Shown here: piece by piece, positions 44,752 to 55,464 of the stretch
How positions within the stretch are numbered: the stretch's first letter is position 1
Layout of the letters: every line of letters starts with the position of its first letter
DNA from: Micrococcus terreus
GTDB taxonomy: Bacteria; Actinomycetota; Actinomycetes; Actinomycetales; Micrococcaceae
Length of the DNA: 64,000 nt
Reading direction: 5' to 3'
Assembly: GCF_900116905.1 (NCBI RefSeq)
Contig: NZ_FPCG01000005.1
Span: 62,001-126,000 of the forward strand
Notes under the pieces: model-generated
Databases searched by the model: none
What the model was told of the DNA's origin: nothing
What the model saw: the letters and a program-made list of their open reading frames with translations, nothing else
Position numbers and translations under genes: made by a program

Positions 44752-45606
44752 TCAGGCGGCGACGGCCGTGTACCGGCCCTCGGTGACGGAGACCTTCAGC
44801 GGGACCCCGAACGTCTCGGACAGGTTCTGCTCGGTCAGGGTCGTCTCGAGTTCGCCGGCGGCCACCACCGAGCCGCCGCGCATCAGCAGGGCGTGGGTGA
44901 ACCCGGGTGGCACCTCCTCCAGATGGTGGGTGACCAGCACCAGTGCGGGGGCGTCCTCGTCCTGGGCCAGCTCGGTCAGGGAGGACACCAGGGATTCCCG
45001 GCCGGCCAGGTCCAGGCCGGCGGCGGGCTCGTCCAGCAGCAGCAGCTCCGGGTCGGTCATCAGGGCGCGGGCGATCAGCACCCGCTTGCGCTCGCCCTCG
45101 GACAGGGTCCCGAACCGGCGGTCCTCCAGTCCTTCCAGTCCCCACTGGGCGGCCAGGTCACGGGCCCGGTCCTCGTCGAAGGACTCATAGCCCTCGTTCC
45201 ACCGGCCGGTCACCCCCCAAGAGGCGGTGACGATCGCATTCAGCACGGTCTCGTTCTCCGGCAGCTGGGTGGCCAGTGCGGCGGAGGACAGGCCGATCCG
45301 CGGACGCAACTCGAAGACGTCCACCGCCCCGATCACCTCGTCCAGGATCCCCACCATGCCGGCGCTGGGGTGCAGCCGTGCGGCGGCCACCTGCAGCAGG
45401 GTCGACTTCCCGGCACCGTTGGGGCCCATGATGATCCAGCGCTCCCCCTCGCGCACCTGCCAGCTGATCTCCCGGACCAGCTCCTTGCCGCCGCGGGACA
45501 CGGTCACGGCGGCCAGCTCCAGCACGGAGTCGCCGGAGGGGATGAACAGGTCCGGGTCCAGGGGTCGGTCGGGGACGTGCGAGGTCTCGGAGACAGGAGG
45601 GGTCAT
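44752..45606 (-). CDS. ABC transporter-type ATPase (molybdate/iron-like, stand-alone)
   Basis: 284 aa with Walker A GPNGAGKST, signature LSEGERKRVLIARAL, Walker B LLLLDEPAAGLDL and the H-loop THH. No permease is adjacent; the downstream TSUP transporter is not an ABC partner. The C-terminal 40 residues are extra. It resembles YlmA/ModF-like soluble ABC ATPases whose role is unclear. TAGTGT is 7 nt before the ATG. Confidence 0.8.
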   Translation of the reverse strand: MTPPVSETSHVPDRPLDPDLFIPSGDSVLELAAVTVSRGGKELVREISWQVREGERWIIMGPNGAGKSTLLQVAAARLHPSAGMVGILDEVIGAVDVFELRPRIGLSSAALATQLPENETVLNAIVTASWGVTGRWNEGYESFDEDRARDLAAQWGLEGLEDRRFGTLSEGERKRVLIARALMTDPELLLLDEPAAGLDLAGRESLVSSLTELAQDEDAPALVLVTHHLEEVPPGFTHALLMRGGSVVAAGELETTLTEQNLSETFGVPLKVSVTEGRYTAVAA

Positions 45607-45613
45607 GGACAGA

Positions 45614-46568
<955 letters not shown>

Positions 46569-46594
46569 TCCGCTCAACGGTTCTGCACCCCCGA

Positions 46595-46634
46595 ACCGGA
46601 AAGGCCCTGCCTCATGAGGCAGGGCCTTTCCGGT
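46595..46634. terminator. Bidirectional hairpin terminator, 18-bp perfect stem
   Basis: Perfect arms 46595-46612 and 46617-46634 around CATG, itself self-complementary. The core AAAGGCCCTGCCT resembles the tRNA-Leu terminator. Lies between convergent serB and the SDR gene. Confidence 0.85.
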
Positions 46635-46658
46635 ATGAAGGTGTGGAATCGTCGGACG

Positions 46659-47510
46659 TCAGCCCTGATGTTCGGCGTCGGGGTCTCCCCCGGCAGCGGT
46701 CAGGAAGTCCTCGGCCCCGCCCACGTACTCGGTGTAGCCCACCGGCAGGTCGTTGCGGCCCACCAGGGCGGCGATCTCGGCGGCGAACTCCTCCACGGAG
46801 TAGAGCTTCCCGGCGGCCTCACGGCGGGCCTCGATCGCACCCGGCTCGGCACGGTTGAGCATGGTGGCGGTGATGGTGCCTTCGATCATGTCTCCGGAGA
46901 CCACCACGAACCCGATCCCGCGGTCGCGCAGCTCCGGGATCCGCTCCCGCAGCGCGACCTCACCGGCGCGCTTGGACTGCGCCACCGGGGTGTAGGCGTC
47001 CATGGTGGGGACCGAGTCGATGAAGTGCGCCTGGTGGCTGGTGACGAAGACGACCTGGGAACCGGCCTTCAGCTGCGGCAGTGCGGCCTCGAGCATGGCC
47101 ACCTGGGAGTCGCGGTTGAGCACCATGGCGTAGTCCTCACCCATGGAGGTCTCCATGCCGCCGGAGGCGTTGAGCACCAGCAGGTCCAGGGACCCGAACT
47201 CCTGCAGCGCGGTGTCCACCATGGCCTGACGGCCCTCGGCCGTGGTGATGTCCGCCCCCACCGCAACAGCCCGGCCGCCAGCGTCCTGGATCCCGGCCAC
47301 CACCTTGTTCGCACGGGGCGCCTTCTGGCGATAGTTGACCACCACGCCGGCACCGCGTGCGGCCAGCAGCTTCGCCGTCTCGGCACCGATGCCACGGCTG
47401 GAGCCGGTGATGATCGCTCCTCGTCCGGCCAGGTCCTGGGCGGTGCTCGGGGTGCTGCTGGGGGTCTGCTGTGAGTCGCCCTGCGGGCTGCTGTTCTGCG
47501 CGTCGCTCAT
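46659..47510 (-). CDS. Short-chain dehydrogenase/reductase with atypical active site
   Basis: 283 aa. Cofactor motif GSSRGIGAETA is intact, followed by DITTAEGR and LVLNASGG instead of NAG. Where classical members have YxxxK, the sequence is AYTPVAQSK: the Lys is in place, but the Tyr lies three residues early and Val holds its usual position. It may therefore use a displaced Tyr or have lost reductase activity. An Asn/Ser/Gln-rich N terminus precedes the fold. The start follows the fabG stop by 5 nt, so the two are one operon, perhaps in fatty-acid synthesis. Confidence 0.82.
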   Translation of the reverse strand: MSDAQNSSPQGDSQQTPSSTPSTAQDLAGRGAIITGSSRGIGAETAKLLAARGAGVVVNYRQKAPRANKVVAGIQDAGGRAVAVGADITTAEGRQAMVDTALQEFGSLDLLVLNASGGMETSMGEDYAMVLNRDSQVAMLEAALPQLKAGSQVVFVTSHQAHFIDSVPTMDAYTPVAQSKRAGEVALRERIPELRDRGIGFVVVSGDMIEGTITATMLNRAEPGAIEARREAAGKLYSVEEFAAEIAALVGRNDLPVGYTEYVGGAEDFLTAAGGDPDAEHQG

Positions 47511-47515
47511 GGGAA

Positions 47516-48334
<819 letters not shown>

Positions 48335-48397
48335 CTAGTGAGGACAGTGAGACAATGGAGGACATCTGTTTCGCCCTTCGCCCGCACGGAGACCGTC

Positions 48398-48892
48398 ATG
48401 TCCAGCCGCCCCGCCGCCCCCGGCTCCTCGCCCGGCGCGCGCAGGTCTGCTCGGCACCACCCCTCCCATGCCGCCGATGAGCCCCAGGTCCAGCGGATCA
48501 CCAGTGCCCCCGAGCCCCATTCGGCTGACCTGGATCGGCGGATGGGCCGCTACCTGTGGCAGATGGGCATCCGCACCGGCTGCTTCGTGGGCGCGTTCTT
48601 CGCCTCCGGCTGGCTCCAGCTGGTGCTGATCATCGGCGCGATCGTCCTGCCCTACATCGCCGTGGTCCTGGCCAACAACGGCACCGTGAGCAACGGCGAG
48701 GTGCTGCATCAGATCCCGGTGGATCAGCCCGCGCTGGGCTGGGCGGGGAGCCAGGACTCCCCCACGGCAGAGCGGCCCGACGACGGCCCCGTCCAGGGAG
48801 TCGTCCTGGTCACCCGCGCACTGCCCAGCGGCACGGGCAGTCACGCCCAGGATGAGGCCTCCTCTCCGGCCTCCGGCGACGGGACGGTCTGA
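48398..48892 (+). CDS. DUF3099 membrane protein
   Basis: 164 aa with two hydrophobic helices (YLWQMGIRTGCFVGAFFAS and LQLVLIIGAIVLPYIAVVLAN) matching the actinobacterial DUF3099 family. N- and C-terminal thirds are disordered and rich in Ser, Pro and Asp. Function unknown. The ATG follows ACGGAG; an open frame of 300 codons upstream is a shadow of fabG. The C-terminal tail contains a copy of the CCGTCGTCGGG motif (reverse strand). Confidence 0.82.
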   Translation: MSSRPAAPGSSPGARRSARHHPSHAADEPQVQRITSAPEPHSADLDRRMGRYLWQMGIRTGCFVGAFFASGWLQLVLIIGAIVLPYIAVVLANNGTVSNGEVLHQIPVDQPALGWAGSQDSPTAERPDDGPVQGVVLVTRALPSGTGSHAQDEASSPASGDGTV

Positions 48893-48894
48893 GC

Positions 48895-49209
48895 ATGACG
48901 GAGCGGACACCCGGAATGAGCACGCCTGGACTTCCTGATCTGCTCGGTGCGCTGAGCGGGGCCACCGGAGGATCGACGCGGACCCAGGGGCAGGCCCCCG
49001 GGCCGGATCAGGCGCAGTGCTCACGCAAGGGCTGCCGTGGTGCCGCCGCCTGGAGACTGGAGTGGAACAACCCGAGGATCCACACCCCGGATCGCCGCAA
49101 GACCTGGCTGGCCTGTGCCGAGCATCGGGACTGGCTCACCGACTACCTGCAGTCTCGAGGACTGCTCAAGGACGTGCTTCCCCTGGACGCACCGGAAGGA
49201 CGTGCATGA
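48895..49209 (+). CDS. Small Cys/His protein, conserved in actinobacteria
   Basis: 104 aa. Cys residues in AQCSRKGCRGAA and a CAEH motif in TWLACAEHRDWL suggest a zinc site formed by three Cys and one His. Function not known to me. It lies 2 nt after DUF3099 and overlaps the SURF1 start (ATGA), so it may be linked to cytochrome oxidase assembly. A second ATG 7 codons in is an alternative start. Confidence 0.72.
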   Translation: MTERTPGMSTPGLPDLLGALSGATGGSTRTQGQAPGPDQAQCSRKGCRGAAAWRLEWNNPRIHTPDRRKTWLACAEHRDWLTDYLQSRGLLKDVLPLDAPEGRA

Positions 49210-50147
49210 CCGGCACCATGGACCCGGATCAGACCCTGGAGGACCAGGCACCGGCCGCCGAGCGCAAGCCCAAGCTGGACTTCGGGTTCGTGCTCTCGGC
49301 CAAGTGGCTGGGTGGGCTGGCGTTCTGCCTGCTCTTCGCCTTCGCCTGCGCCCTGTTGGGACAGTGGCAGATGGACCGCCGCATGGAGGCCGTGGCCGAG
49401 ATCAACAAGGTGCTGGAGAACTATGACGAGCCCGCCGTTCCCTACTCCGAGGCGCAGGACCTGTTCACCGACTTCCAGCCCCAGGACGAATGGACGCCGG
49501 TGGTGCTGCAGGGAGAGTATCTGGAGCAGGACACCCGGATCGTGCGCAACCGGCCGCTCAACGGCCGTCCCGGCTACGAGGCCCTGGTTCCGTTCCGCAC
49601 GGACACCGGCGAGGTGATCGTGGTCAACCGCGGCTGGCTGCCGATCGGCAACTCCCCGGGTCGCCCGGACACCGTCCCCGCGCCACCCTCCGGTCCTGCT
49701 GAGGTGACCGTCCGGGTCAAGCCCGGCGAGCCCACCCTGGACCGCGACGCCCCGGAGGGACAGCTGGCCTCGATCGACCTCGTCGCGTTCGAGGAGTCCG
49801 TGGACTACCCGGTGGCCCGGGCCGCCTACGGGCTGCGGGCCGTCGAGGACCCGGCACCGGCCACCTCACCGCAGCTGCCGGCCAAGCCCCCACTGGATGA
49901 AGGACCACACCTGTCCTACTCGCTGCAGTGGTTCATGTTCGGCCTGATGAGCTTCGTGGTGTGGGGCTACCTGGTGCGCCAGAAGGCGGTCAACGACCGT
50001 GAGGACAGGATCCACGGGTTCACCGAAGAGGACGGATACCTCTCGGCCCACCGCCCCGAGCGCGCCAAGCCGGTGCGGCGCCGCGGAGGGCAGCTCACCG
50101 ACGAGGAGATCGAAGACGCCCTGGTGGACGCCGGCGAATCCCGCTGA
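49206..50147 (+). CDS. SURF1 family cytochrome oxidase biogenesis protein
   Basis: 313 aa with the SURF1 layout: an N-terminal helix (LGGLAFCLLFAFACALLGQWQ), a periplasmic domain (RNRPLNGRPGYEALVPFRTDTGEVIVVNRGWLP split over one long stretch) and a C-terminal helix (SLQWFMFGLMSFVVWGYLV). It aids heme a insertion into subunit I of cytochrome aa3 oxidase. ctaA and ctaB, the heme A genes, are 13 kb away. The start overlaps the preceding stop. Confidence 0.88.
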   Translation: MTGTMDPDQTLEDQAPAAERKPKLDFGFVLSAKWLGGLAFCLLFAFACALLGQWQMDRRMEAVAEINKVLENYDEPAVPYSEAQDLFTDFQPQDEWTPVVLQGEYLEQDTRIVRNRPLNGRPGYEALVPFRTDTGEVIVVNRGWLPIGNSPGRPDTVPAPPSGPAEVTVRVKPGEPTLDRDAPEGQLASIDLVAFEESVDYPVARAAYGLRAVEDPAPATSPQLPAKPPLDEGPHLSYSLQWFMFGLMSFVVWGYLVRQKAVNDREDRIHGFTEEDGYLSAHRPERAKPVRRRGGQLTDEEIEDALVDAGESR

Positions 50148-50175
50148 CCCCACCGGAACGGATGATCCGGCTGGG

Positions 50176-50193
50176 GGCCTGGCCGGTCAGGCC
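50176..50193. terminator. Weak hairpin at the convergent SURF1 and ABC-F ends
   Basis: Arms GGCCTG (50176-50181) and CAGGCC (50188-50193), loop 6 nt, straddling the ABC-F stop codon. Confidence 0.35.
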
Positions 50194-51785
50194 AGGGAGA
50201 TCAGGTCCTGGTACTCCGCGTTCCACAGGTCCTCCACGCCGTCTGGCAGCAGCACCACCCGTTCCGGGTCCAACGCCTCCACGGCGCCTTCATCGTGTGT
50301 CACCAGCACCACGGCGCCCTGGTAGGTGCGCAGGGCGTTGAGGATCTCCTGGCGTGAAGCCGGGTCCAGGTTGTTGGTGGGCTCGTCCAGCAGCAGCACG
50401 TTGGCCGAGGAGGCCACCAGCGTGGCCAGGGCCAGACGGGTCTTCTCACCGCCGGAGAGCACCCCGGCCGGCTTGTCCACGTCGTCGCCCTGGAACAGGA
50501 AGGACCCCAGGATGTTGCGGGCCTCGGTGTCCTTCAGGTCCGGAGCGGCCGTGCGCATGTTCTCCAGCACGGAGCGCTCGGTGTCCAGGGTCTCGTGCTC
50601 CTGGGCGTAGTAGCCCAGCTTCAGGCCGTGCCCGGCCACGATCTGGCCGGTGTCCGGCTGCTCCACTCCGGCCAGCATGCGCAGCAGGGTGGTCTTGCCG
50701 GCGCCGTTGAAGCCCAGGATGACCACGCGTGAGCCGCGGTCGATGGCCAGGTCCACACCGGCGAAGATCTCCAGGGAGCCGTAGGACTTGGAGAGGTCCT
50801 CGCCCATGAGCGGGGTCTTGCCACAGGGTGCCGGCTCGGGGAACCGGATGGCGGCCACCTTGTCCGCGGCCCGCTCCCCCTCCACATCCTTCATCAGTCG
50901 CTCGGCCCGTTTGATCATGTTCTGGGCGGCCACAGCCTTGGTCGCCTTGGCCCGCATCTTGTTGGCCTGGTCCATCAGGGCCCCGGCCTTCTTCTCGGCG
51001 TTGGCGTACTCGCGGCGGCGGCGGGCTTGGTCCTGCTCGCGCTGGAGCTGGTAGTTCTTCCACCCCATGTTGTACACGTCCATCACCTGACGGTTGGCGT
51101 CCAGGTAGAGGACCTTGTTCACCGTCATCTCCATCAGGTCCACATCGTGGCTGATCACGATGAACCCGCCGGGGTAGGACTTCAGGAAGTCCCGCAGCCA
51201 GACGATCGAGTCATGGTCCAGGTGGTTCGTGGGCTCATCCAGCAGCAGCACATCGGCATCGGAGAACAGGATCCGGGCCAGCTCCACACGGCGCCGCTGT
51301 CCACCGGAGAGGGTCTTCAGGGGCTGCTCGAGGATACGGTCCGGCAGGGCGAGGTTCGCGCAGATCGTCGCCGCCTCAGACTCGGCCGCGTAACCGCCCT
51401 GGGAGGTGAACTCGGCCTCGAGCCGAGCGTAGCGGGACATCGCGCGCTCACGGATGGCGTCGTCGGCGTTGGCCATGTCGTCCTCGGCCTGGCGCATGCG
51501 GCGGATGGTTTGATCCAGGTCACGTGCGGAGAGGATGCGCTCCCGCGCCGTCTGCTCCATGTCCTCGATCTTGGGGTCCTGCGGCAGGTAGCCGATCGAC
51601 CCGCGGCGGGTCACCGTCCCGCCGGTGGGCTGTCCGCCGCCGGCCAGGACCTTGGTCAGCGTGGTCTTGCCGGCGCCGTTGCGTCCCACCAGGCCGACCT
51701 TGTCCCCCTGGGCCACGCGGAAGGTGACGCCCTCCATCAGGAGTCGTGCTCCGACGCGCAGTTCAAGATCGGTGACGGCAAGCAC
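50187..51785 (-). CDS. ABC-F family ATPase (ribosome-associated)
   Basis: 532 aa with two ABC cassettes on one chain and no membrane segment: Walker A GRNGAGKTT and GFNGAGKTT, signatures LSGGQRRRVELARIL and LSGGEKTRLALA, and the ABC-F-type Walker B LLLDEPTNHLD and LLLDEPTNNLD. A charged linker joins them. ABC-F proteins bind the ribosomal E site and tune or rescue translation; some give antibiotic resistance. GTG start with AGGAG 10 nt upstream; a longer frame has no support. Confidence 0.92.
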   Translation of the reverse strand: MLAVTDLELRVGARLLMEGVTFRVAQGDKVGLVGRNGAGKTTLTKVLAGGGQPTGGTVTRRGSIGYLPQDPKIEDMEQTARERILSARDLDQTIRRMRQAEDDMANADDAIRERAMSRYARLEAEFTSQGGYAAESEAATICANLALPDRILEQPLKTLSGGQRRRVELARILFSDADVLLLDEPTNHLDHDSIVWLRDFLKSYPGGFIVISHDVDLMEMTVNKVLYLDANRQVMDVYNMGWKNYQLQREQDQARRRREYANAEKKAGALMDQANKMRAKATKAVAAQNMIKRAERLMKDVEGERAADKVAAIRFPEPAPCGKTPLMGEDLSKSYGSLEIFAGVDLAIDRGSRVVILGFNGAGKTTLLRMLAGVEQPDTGQIVAGHGLKLGYYAQEHETLDTERSVLENMRTAAPDLKDTEARNILGSFLFQGDDVDKPAGVLSGGEKTRLALATLVASSANVLLLDEPTNNLDPASRQEILNALRTYQGAVVLVTHDEGAVEALDPERVVLLPDGVEDLWNAEYQDLISLA

Positions 51786-51861
51786 AGTGAGAGAACTCCT
51801 ACAGACGATGGGGTCCCGCCTCGGTCGGTGACGCACAACACAGCCGGAGCCGGGCCCGGCC

Positions 51862-51867
51862 TAGACT
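51862..51867 (+). promoter_or_regulatory. Candidate bioYMN -10 element TAGACT
   Basis: TAGACT gives a predicted leader of about 95 nt before the bioY GTG. I see no clear BioQ-type or BirA-type operator in the leader. Confidence 0.4.
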
Positions 51868-51967
51868 GCCGGTGGTGCATTGCGGGACGCGTCCAGTCTA
51901 CGGGTCGGACCGCAGCACCGTGTCCCGTCGGTGCCGCCGACCTCCGCCCCTGAGCTCAGGAGTCCGT

Positions 51968-52594
51968 GTGTCCTCATCCGTCCCCGCCCAGCCCCACCGC
52001 ACCGTGCACGGCGCCTCCGCTCTGCCGGTGCCCACCCAGGTGGCGGTGACCGGAGTGTTCGCGGCGCTGATCGCCGTGGCGGCCATGCTCCCGCCCATCC
52101 CGGTCGGCGGCTTCGGCGTCCCGATCACCCTGCAGACCTTCGCGGTGATGCTCACCGGAATCGTCCTCGGTGCCCGGCTGGGCTTCCTGGCCGTGCTGCT
52201 CTACCTGGTGGCCGGCCTGGCCGGACTGCCGGTCTTCTCCGGCTTCAGCGGTGGGCTCGGCGTGCTGGCCGGGCCCAGCGCCGGCTACCTGCTGGCCTTC
52301 CCGCTGGCCGCTGCATTGGCCGGAGCCCTGACCACGCTGGTGCTGCGCCGCACGGCCGGCCGCGGCTTCGGGCGGTGGGCACTGGTGTTCCTGTCCGCCA
52401 TGGTGGCCTCCTTCACCTTCGTGCACCCGATGGGCATCGGCGGTATGATGATCGCCCTCGAGCTGGACGTGATCACCGCGCTCGGCGCCGACATGGTCTT
52501 CTGGCCCGGCGACGTGCTCAAGAACGTCCTGGCCACCGCGGTGGCCGTCACCCTGTTCCGGGCGTTCCCGGGTCTGGCACAGCGCCGCTGGTGA
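51968..52594 (+). CDS. bioY: Biotin ECF transporter substrate-binding subunit BioY
   Basis: 208-aa membrane protein with about six helices. The first core segment ALIAVAAMLPPIPVGGFGVPITLQTFAVMLTGIVLGARLG and the central YLVAGLAGLPVFSGFSGGLGVLAGPSAGYLL are BioY signatures. It binds biotin with high affinity. Start placed at the GTG that has CAGGAG 5 nt upstream; the frame extends 32 codons further. The stop overlaps bioM (GTGA). Confidence 0.93.
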   Translation: MSSSVPAQPHRTVHGASALPVPTQVAVTGVFAALIAVAAMLPPIPVGGFGVPITLQTFAVMLTGIVLGARLGFLAVLLYLVAGLAGLPVFSGFSGGLGVLAGPSAGYLLAFPLAAALAGALTTLVLRRTAGRGFGRWALVFLSAMVASFTFVHPMGIGGMMIALELDVITALGADMVFWPGDVLKNVLATAVAVTLFRAFPGLAQRRW

Positions 52595-53382
52595 TCTCGG
52601 ACCGCCTGCCCGCCGCCTCCGCGGGGAGCATCACCTTCCGGCAGGTCGGCGTGGAGGTCCCGACGACGTCCCCCGGGCAGGAGCAGCGCCCCGGCTCCCA
52701 GCCGGGCACGGTGCGGATCCTGGAGGGTCTCGATCTGGAGCTGACCGAGGCGCGGGTGTGCGTGATCGGGGCCAACGGCTCAGGCAAGTCCACGCTGATC
52801 CGACTGCTCAACGGACTGGTCAGCGGCTCCACCGGGCAGGTCAGTGTGCACGGCCTGGACCCGGCCGTGCAGACCGCCGAGGTCCGCGCCCAGACCGGGT
52901 TCGTGTTCACCAATCCGCTGGTCCAGCTGGTCATGCCCACCGCAGGAGAGGACGTGGAGCTCTCCCTGCGGCGGACCCATGCCCGCCGTGCTCAGCGCCG
53001 CTCGGCCGCCGCCGATCTGCTGACCGAGTTCGGCCTGGGTGGGCTGGCGGACCGAAGCGTCTACGATCTCTCCGGCGGTCAGCGCCAACGACTGGCCCTG
53101 GCCACCGTGCTGGCCACCGACCCCGTCCTGCTGGTGGCCGATGAGCCCACCACCCTGCTGGATCTGGCCTGGACCCTGGATGTGCAGCAGCTGCTCCTGT
53201 CCCGTCCGGGCATCGGCCGCTGCCGGCAGCTGGTCTACACCACCCATGACCTGGAGTTCGCCGCGCTGGCGGACCGCTGCCTGGTGATGGACCGTGGCCG
53301 AGTGGTCCACGACGCAGCCGGCCCCGATGCGGTGCGCTGGTATCGAGAGCTCGTGCACTCCAGACGGACCGGCCAGGACTGA
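52591..53382 (+). CDS. bioM: Biotin ECF transporter ATPase BioM
   Basis: 263-aa EcfA-type ATPase: Walker [11 protein letters not shown]-loop region [17 protein letters not shown] (typical of EcfA), signature [15 protein letters not shown], Walker [14 protein letters not shown] and the H-loop THD. It drives BioY. GTG start overlaps the bioY stop. An insert of about 18 residues ([14 protein letters not shown]) near residue 25 is longer than usual. Confidence 0.92.
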   Translation: MISDRLPAASAGSITFRQVGVEVPTTSPGQEQRPGSQPGTVRILEGLDLELTEARVCVIGANGSGKSTLIRLLNGLVSGSTGQVSVHGLDPAVQTAEVRAQTGFVFTNPLVQLVMPTAGEDVELSLRRTHARRAQRRSAAADLLTEFGLGGLADRSVYDLSGGQRQRLALATVLATDPVLLVADEPTTLLDLAWTLDVQQLLLSRPGIGRCRQLVYTTHDLEFAALADRCLVMDRGRVVHDAAGPDAVRWYRELVHSRRTGQD

Positions 53383-53392
53383 GGCGCCGTCC

Positions 53393-54085
53393 ATGACCAC
53401 GTTCGCGCGGCTCTTCGATCACCGCCCTGGTTCCTCCCCGGTGCACCGTGCGCCGCTGGGACTGAAGTACCTGGTGGTCCTGGCCGTCACCGTCCTGGTG
53501 GTCTCCTGGAGGGCACCGCTGGTGGCCCTCGCCGCGCTGGCCGTCGTCGTGGTCCTGCACGGTGCGGCGGGTCTGATCGGAGAGTTCCTGGCGCCGCTGC
53601 GCAGACTGTGGCCGCTGCTGCTGGTGGTCGGTCTGGCCCGCTGGATCTCGGAGGTCTGGGTGCGCCCGGCCGGACAGGCCGCTGGACCGGACGTGGGCGC
53701 AGCCGTGCTGAACGCTGGGGTGGTCGTGGTGGGGGTGTATGCCGCTCTGACCGCTGCGCGGCTGCTGCTGCTGACCACCCCAGGACCGGACCTGTTGGAC
53801 GGGATGGAACGGTTCTTCGGGCTGTTCCGGCCGCTCGGCGTCCACCCTCAGGCGGCGGCGCTGGCGGTCAACGTGATGGTCCGCTCGATCCCCTGGGTGG
53901 GGACCGCCGTCGAGGAGACCTCCGAGGCGCTGGCCGCCCGGGGTGTGCGACGCACCCCACAGAGGCTGATGCTGCCGGTGCTGGTGGCCACGGTGGGATA
54001 TGCCCGTGCCACAGGAGAGGCGCTGGCCGCTCGAGGGCTGCCGGACGAGCCGGAACACCGCCACCAGGAGGACACGGCGCCCTGA
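53393..54085 (+). CDS. bioN: Biotin ECF transporter transmembrane subunit BioN (EcfT)
   Basis: 230 aa with about five helices. The EcfT coupling helices carry the two Ala-Arg-Gly motifs: AARGVRRTP (near 182) and LAARGLPDE (near 213), which contact the ATPase. Lies 10 nt after bioM, closing the bioYMN set, a complete biotin importer with its own ATPase. Confidence 0.9.
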   Translation: MTTFARLFDHRPGSSPVHRAPLGLKYLVVLAVTVLVVSWRAPLVALAALAVVVVLHGAAGLIGEFLAPLRRLWPLLLVVGLARWISEVWVRPAGQAAGPDVGAAVLNAGVVVVGVYAALTAARLLLLTTPGPDLLDGMERFFGLFRPLGVHPQAAALAVNVMVRSIPWVGTAVEETSEALAARGVRRTPQRLMLPVLVATVGYARATGEALAARGLPDEPEHRHQEDTAP

Positions 54086-54108
54086 TGCCGTTCAGCTCGC
54101 TCCCCCAC

Positions 54109-54114
54109 TACACT
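54109..54114 (+). promoter_or_regulatory. -10 element TACACT for leaderless metallopeptidase transcript
   Basis: TACACT is 7 nt before the ATG at 54122. Confidence 0.5.
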
Positions 54115-54121
54115 CAGGCGC

Positions 54122-55033
54122 ATGAGCTTCAACGACAACATCAGACTGGACTCCTCCCGCGTCCGGGACTCTCGCGGTGGTGGAGGCGTGGGCCGGGGCG
54201 GTGGCATCGCGATCGGCGGTGGCGCGGGCCTGTTGGTCCTGCTGTTGTCCATCTTCGCCCCGGGGCTGGCCGAGGATCTGGGCCTGACCGGAGGAACCCA
54301 GACCCAGCGGCAGCAGCCCAGCGGCCCGCAGGCGATCGACGAGTGCCAGACCGGCGCCGATGCCAACGAGCGGATCGACTGCCGGATCCTGGCCACCGTG
54401 GAGTCCGGCGACGCCTTCTGGAAGCCGTACCTGGCCCAGTACCAGGTGCAGTGGCGCGAACCCGGCGTGGAGCTGTTCGCCGGACGGGTGAACACCGCCT
54501 GCGGTGCGGCCACCTCCGATGTGGGCCCGTTCTACTGCCCCGGGGATGAGTCCATGTACTACGACACCGAGTTCTTCGATGTGCTCGAGTCCCGGTTCGG
54601 CGCCTCCGGCGGACCGCTGGCCGAGGAGTACGTGGTGGCCCACGAGTACGGGCACCACATCCAGAACATCGTGGGCTACCTGCAGTACTCCCAGCAGGGC
54701 GGTACCGGCCCCACCTCCGGGGCCGTCCGCGTGGAGCTGCAGGCCGACTGCTACGCCGGCATGTGGGCCGGCCATGCCGCCACCACCACGGATCCCGAGT
54801 CAGGCGAGACCTTCCTGCAGGAGGTCACCGAGACCGATCTGCGTGATGCCCTCTCCGCCGCGGCCGCGGTGGGCGACGACCGCATCCAGCAGGCCTCCAC
54901 GGGCCGGGTGATGCCCGAGGCGTTCACTCACGGCACCTCTGAGCAGCGGATGAAGTGGTTCATGCACGGCTACCAGACCACCGACATCAACCAGTGCAAC
55001 ACCCTGGACCACCCGAATCTGGACCAGCCCTGA
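54122..55033 (+). CDS. YpfJ-type neutral zinc metallopeptidase
   Basis: 303 aa. An N-terminal Arg/Gly-rich segment and one transmembrane helix (GAGLLVLLLSIFAPGL) anchor an external domain. HEYGHH at 174-179 is the zinc site; VNTACGAATSDVGPFYCPGDESMYYDTEFF and ELQADCYAGMWAG follow the COG2321 pattern, the Glu of ELQAD being the third ligand. Substrate unknown. Lies downstream of bioN but has its own promoter. Confidence 0.88.
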   Translation: MSFNDNIRLDSSRVRDSRGGGGVGRGGGIAIGGGAGLLVLLLSIFAPGLAEDLGLTGGTQTQRQQPSGPQAIDECQTGADANERIDCRILATVESGDAFWKPYLAQYQVQWREPGVELFAGRVNTACGAATSDVGPFYCPGDESMYYDTEFFDVLESRFGASGGPLAEEYVVAHEYGHHIQNIVGYLQYSQQGGTGPTSGAVRVELQADCYAGMWAGHAATTTDPESGETFLQEVTETDLRDALSAAAAVGDDRIQQASTGRVMPEAFTHGTSEQRMKWFMHGYQTTDINQCNTLDHPNLDQP

Positions 55034-55075
55034 TCGGCTGACCCCCATCACCGGATCTCCACGGACACTTCGCAG

Positions 55076-55119
55076 ACGAGAACGGGACGTCACCTGGCCA
55101 GGTGACGTCCCGTTCTCGT
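55076..55119. terminator. Long perfect palindrome (22-bp arms, no loop)
   Basis: Arms 55076-55097 and 55098-55119 are perfectly complementary with TGGCCA at the centre. It sits between convergent metallopeptidase and sufT genes. As RNA it would fold into a strong terminator hairpin; as DNA it could extrude a cruciform. Confidence 0.85.
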
Positions 55120-55132
55120 GATGGCGGTCTGA

Positions 55133-55456
55133 TCAGATGTTGAACCCGAGGGCTCGCATCTGGTCGCGGCCGTCGTCGGTGATCCGCTCCGGACCCCACG
55201 GCGGCATCCATACCCAGTTCAGTCGCCACTCGTCCACCATGGTGCTGACGGCACGGGAGACCTGGTCCTCGATCTCATCGGTCAGCGGGCAGGCGGCGGT
55301 GGTGAGCGTCATGTCGATCAGCAGGGCCCCGTCCTCGGCGTAGTGCACGCCGTAGAGCAGCCCGAGATCGACCACATTCACGCCCAGCTCGGGGTCGATG
55401 ACGTCCTTGAGCGCCTCCTCGATGTCGTCGAGGGGTGTCTGTGTGTTCTCCGTCAT
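55133..55456 (-). CDS. sufT: SufT / MIP18-family (DUF59) Fe-S assembly factor
   Basis: 107 aa. The family motifs are DVIDPELGVNVVDLGLLYGV, MTLTTAACPLTDEIEDQV (with the conserved Cys) and the Trp/Pro-rich NWVWMPPWGPERIT. It helps mature a subset of Fe-S proteins. It is the last gene of the SUF operon, 8 nt after sufC. Confidence 0.9.
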   Translation of the reverse strand: MTENTQTPLDDIEEALKDVIDPELGVNVVDLGLLYGVHYAEDGALLIDMTLTTAACPLTDEIEDQVSRAVSTMVDEWRLNWVWMPPWGPERITDDGRDQMRALGFNI

Positions 55457-55464
55457 CAGGTTCC

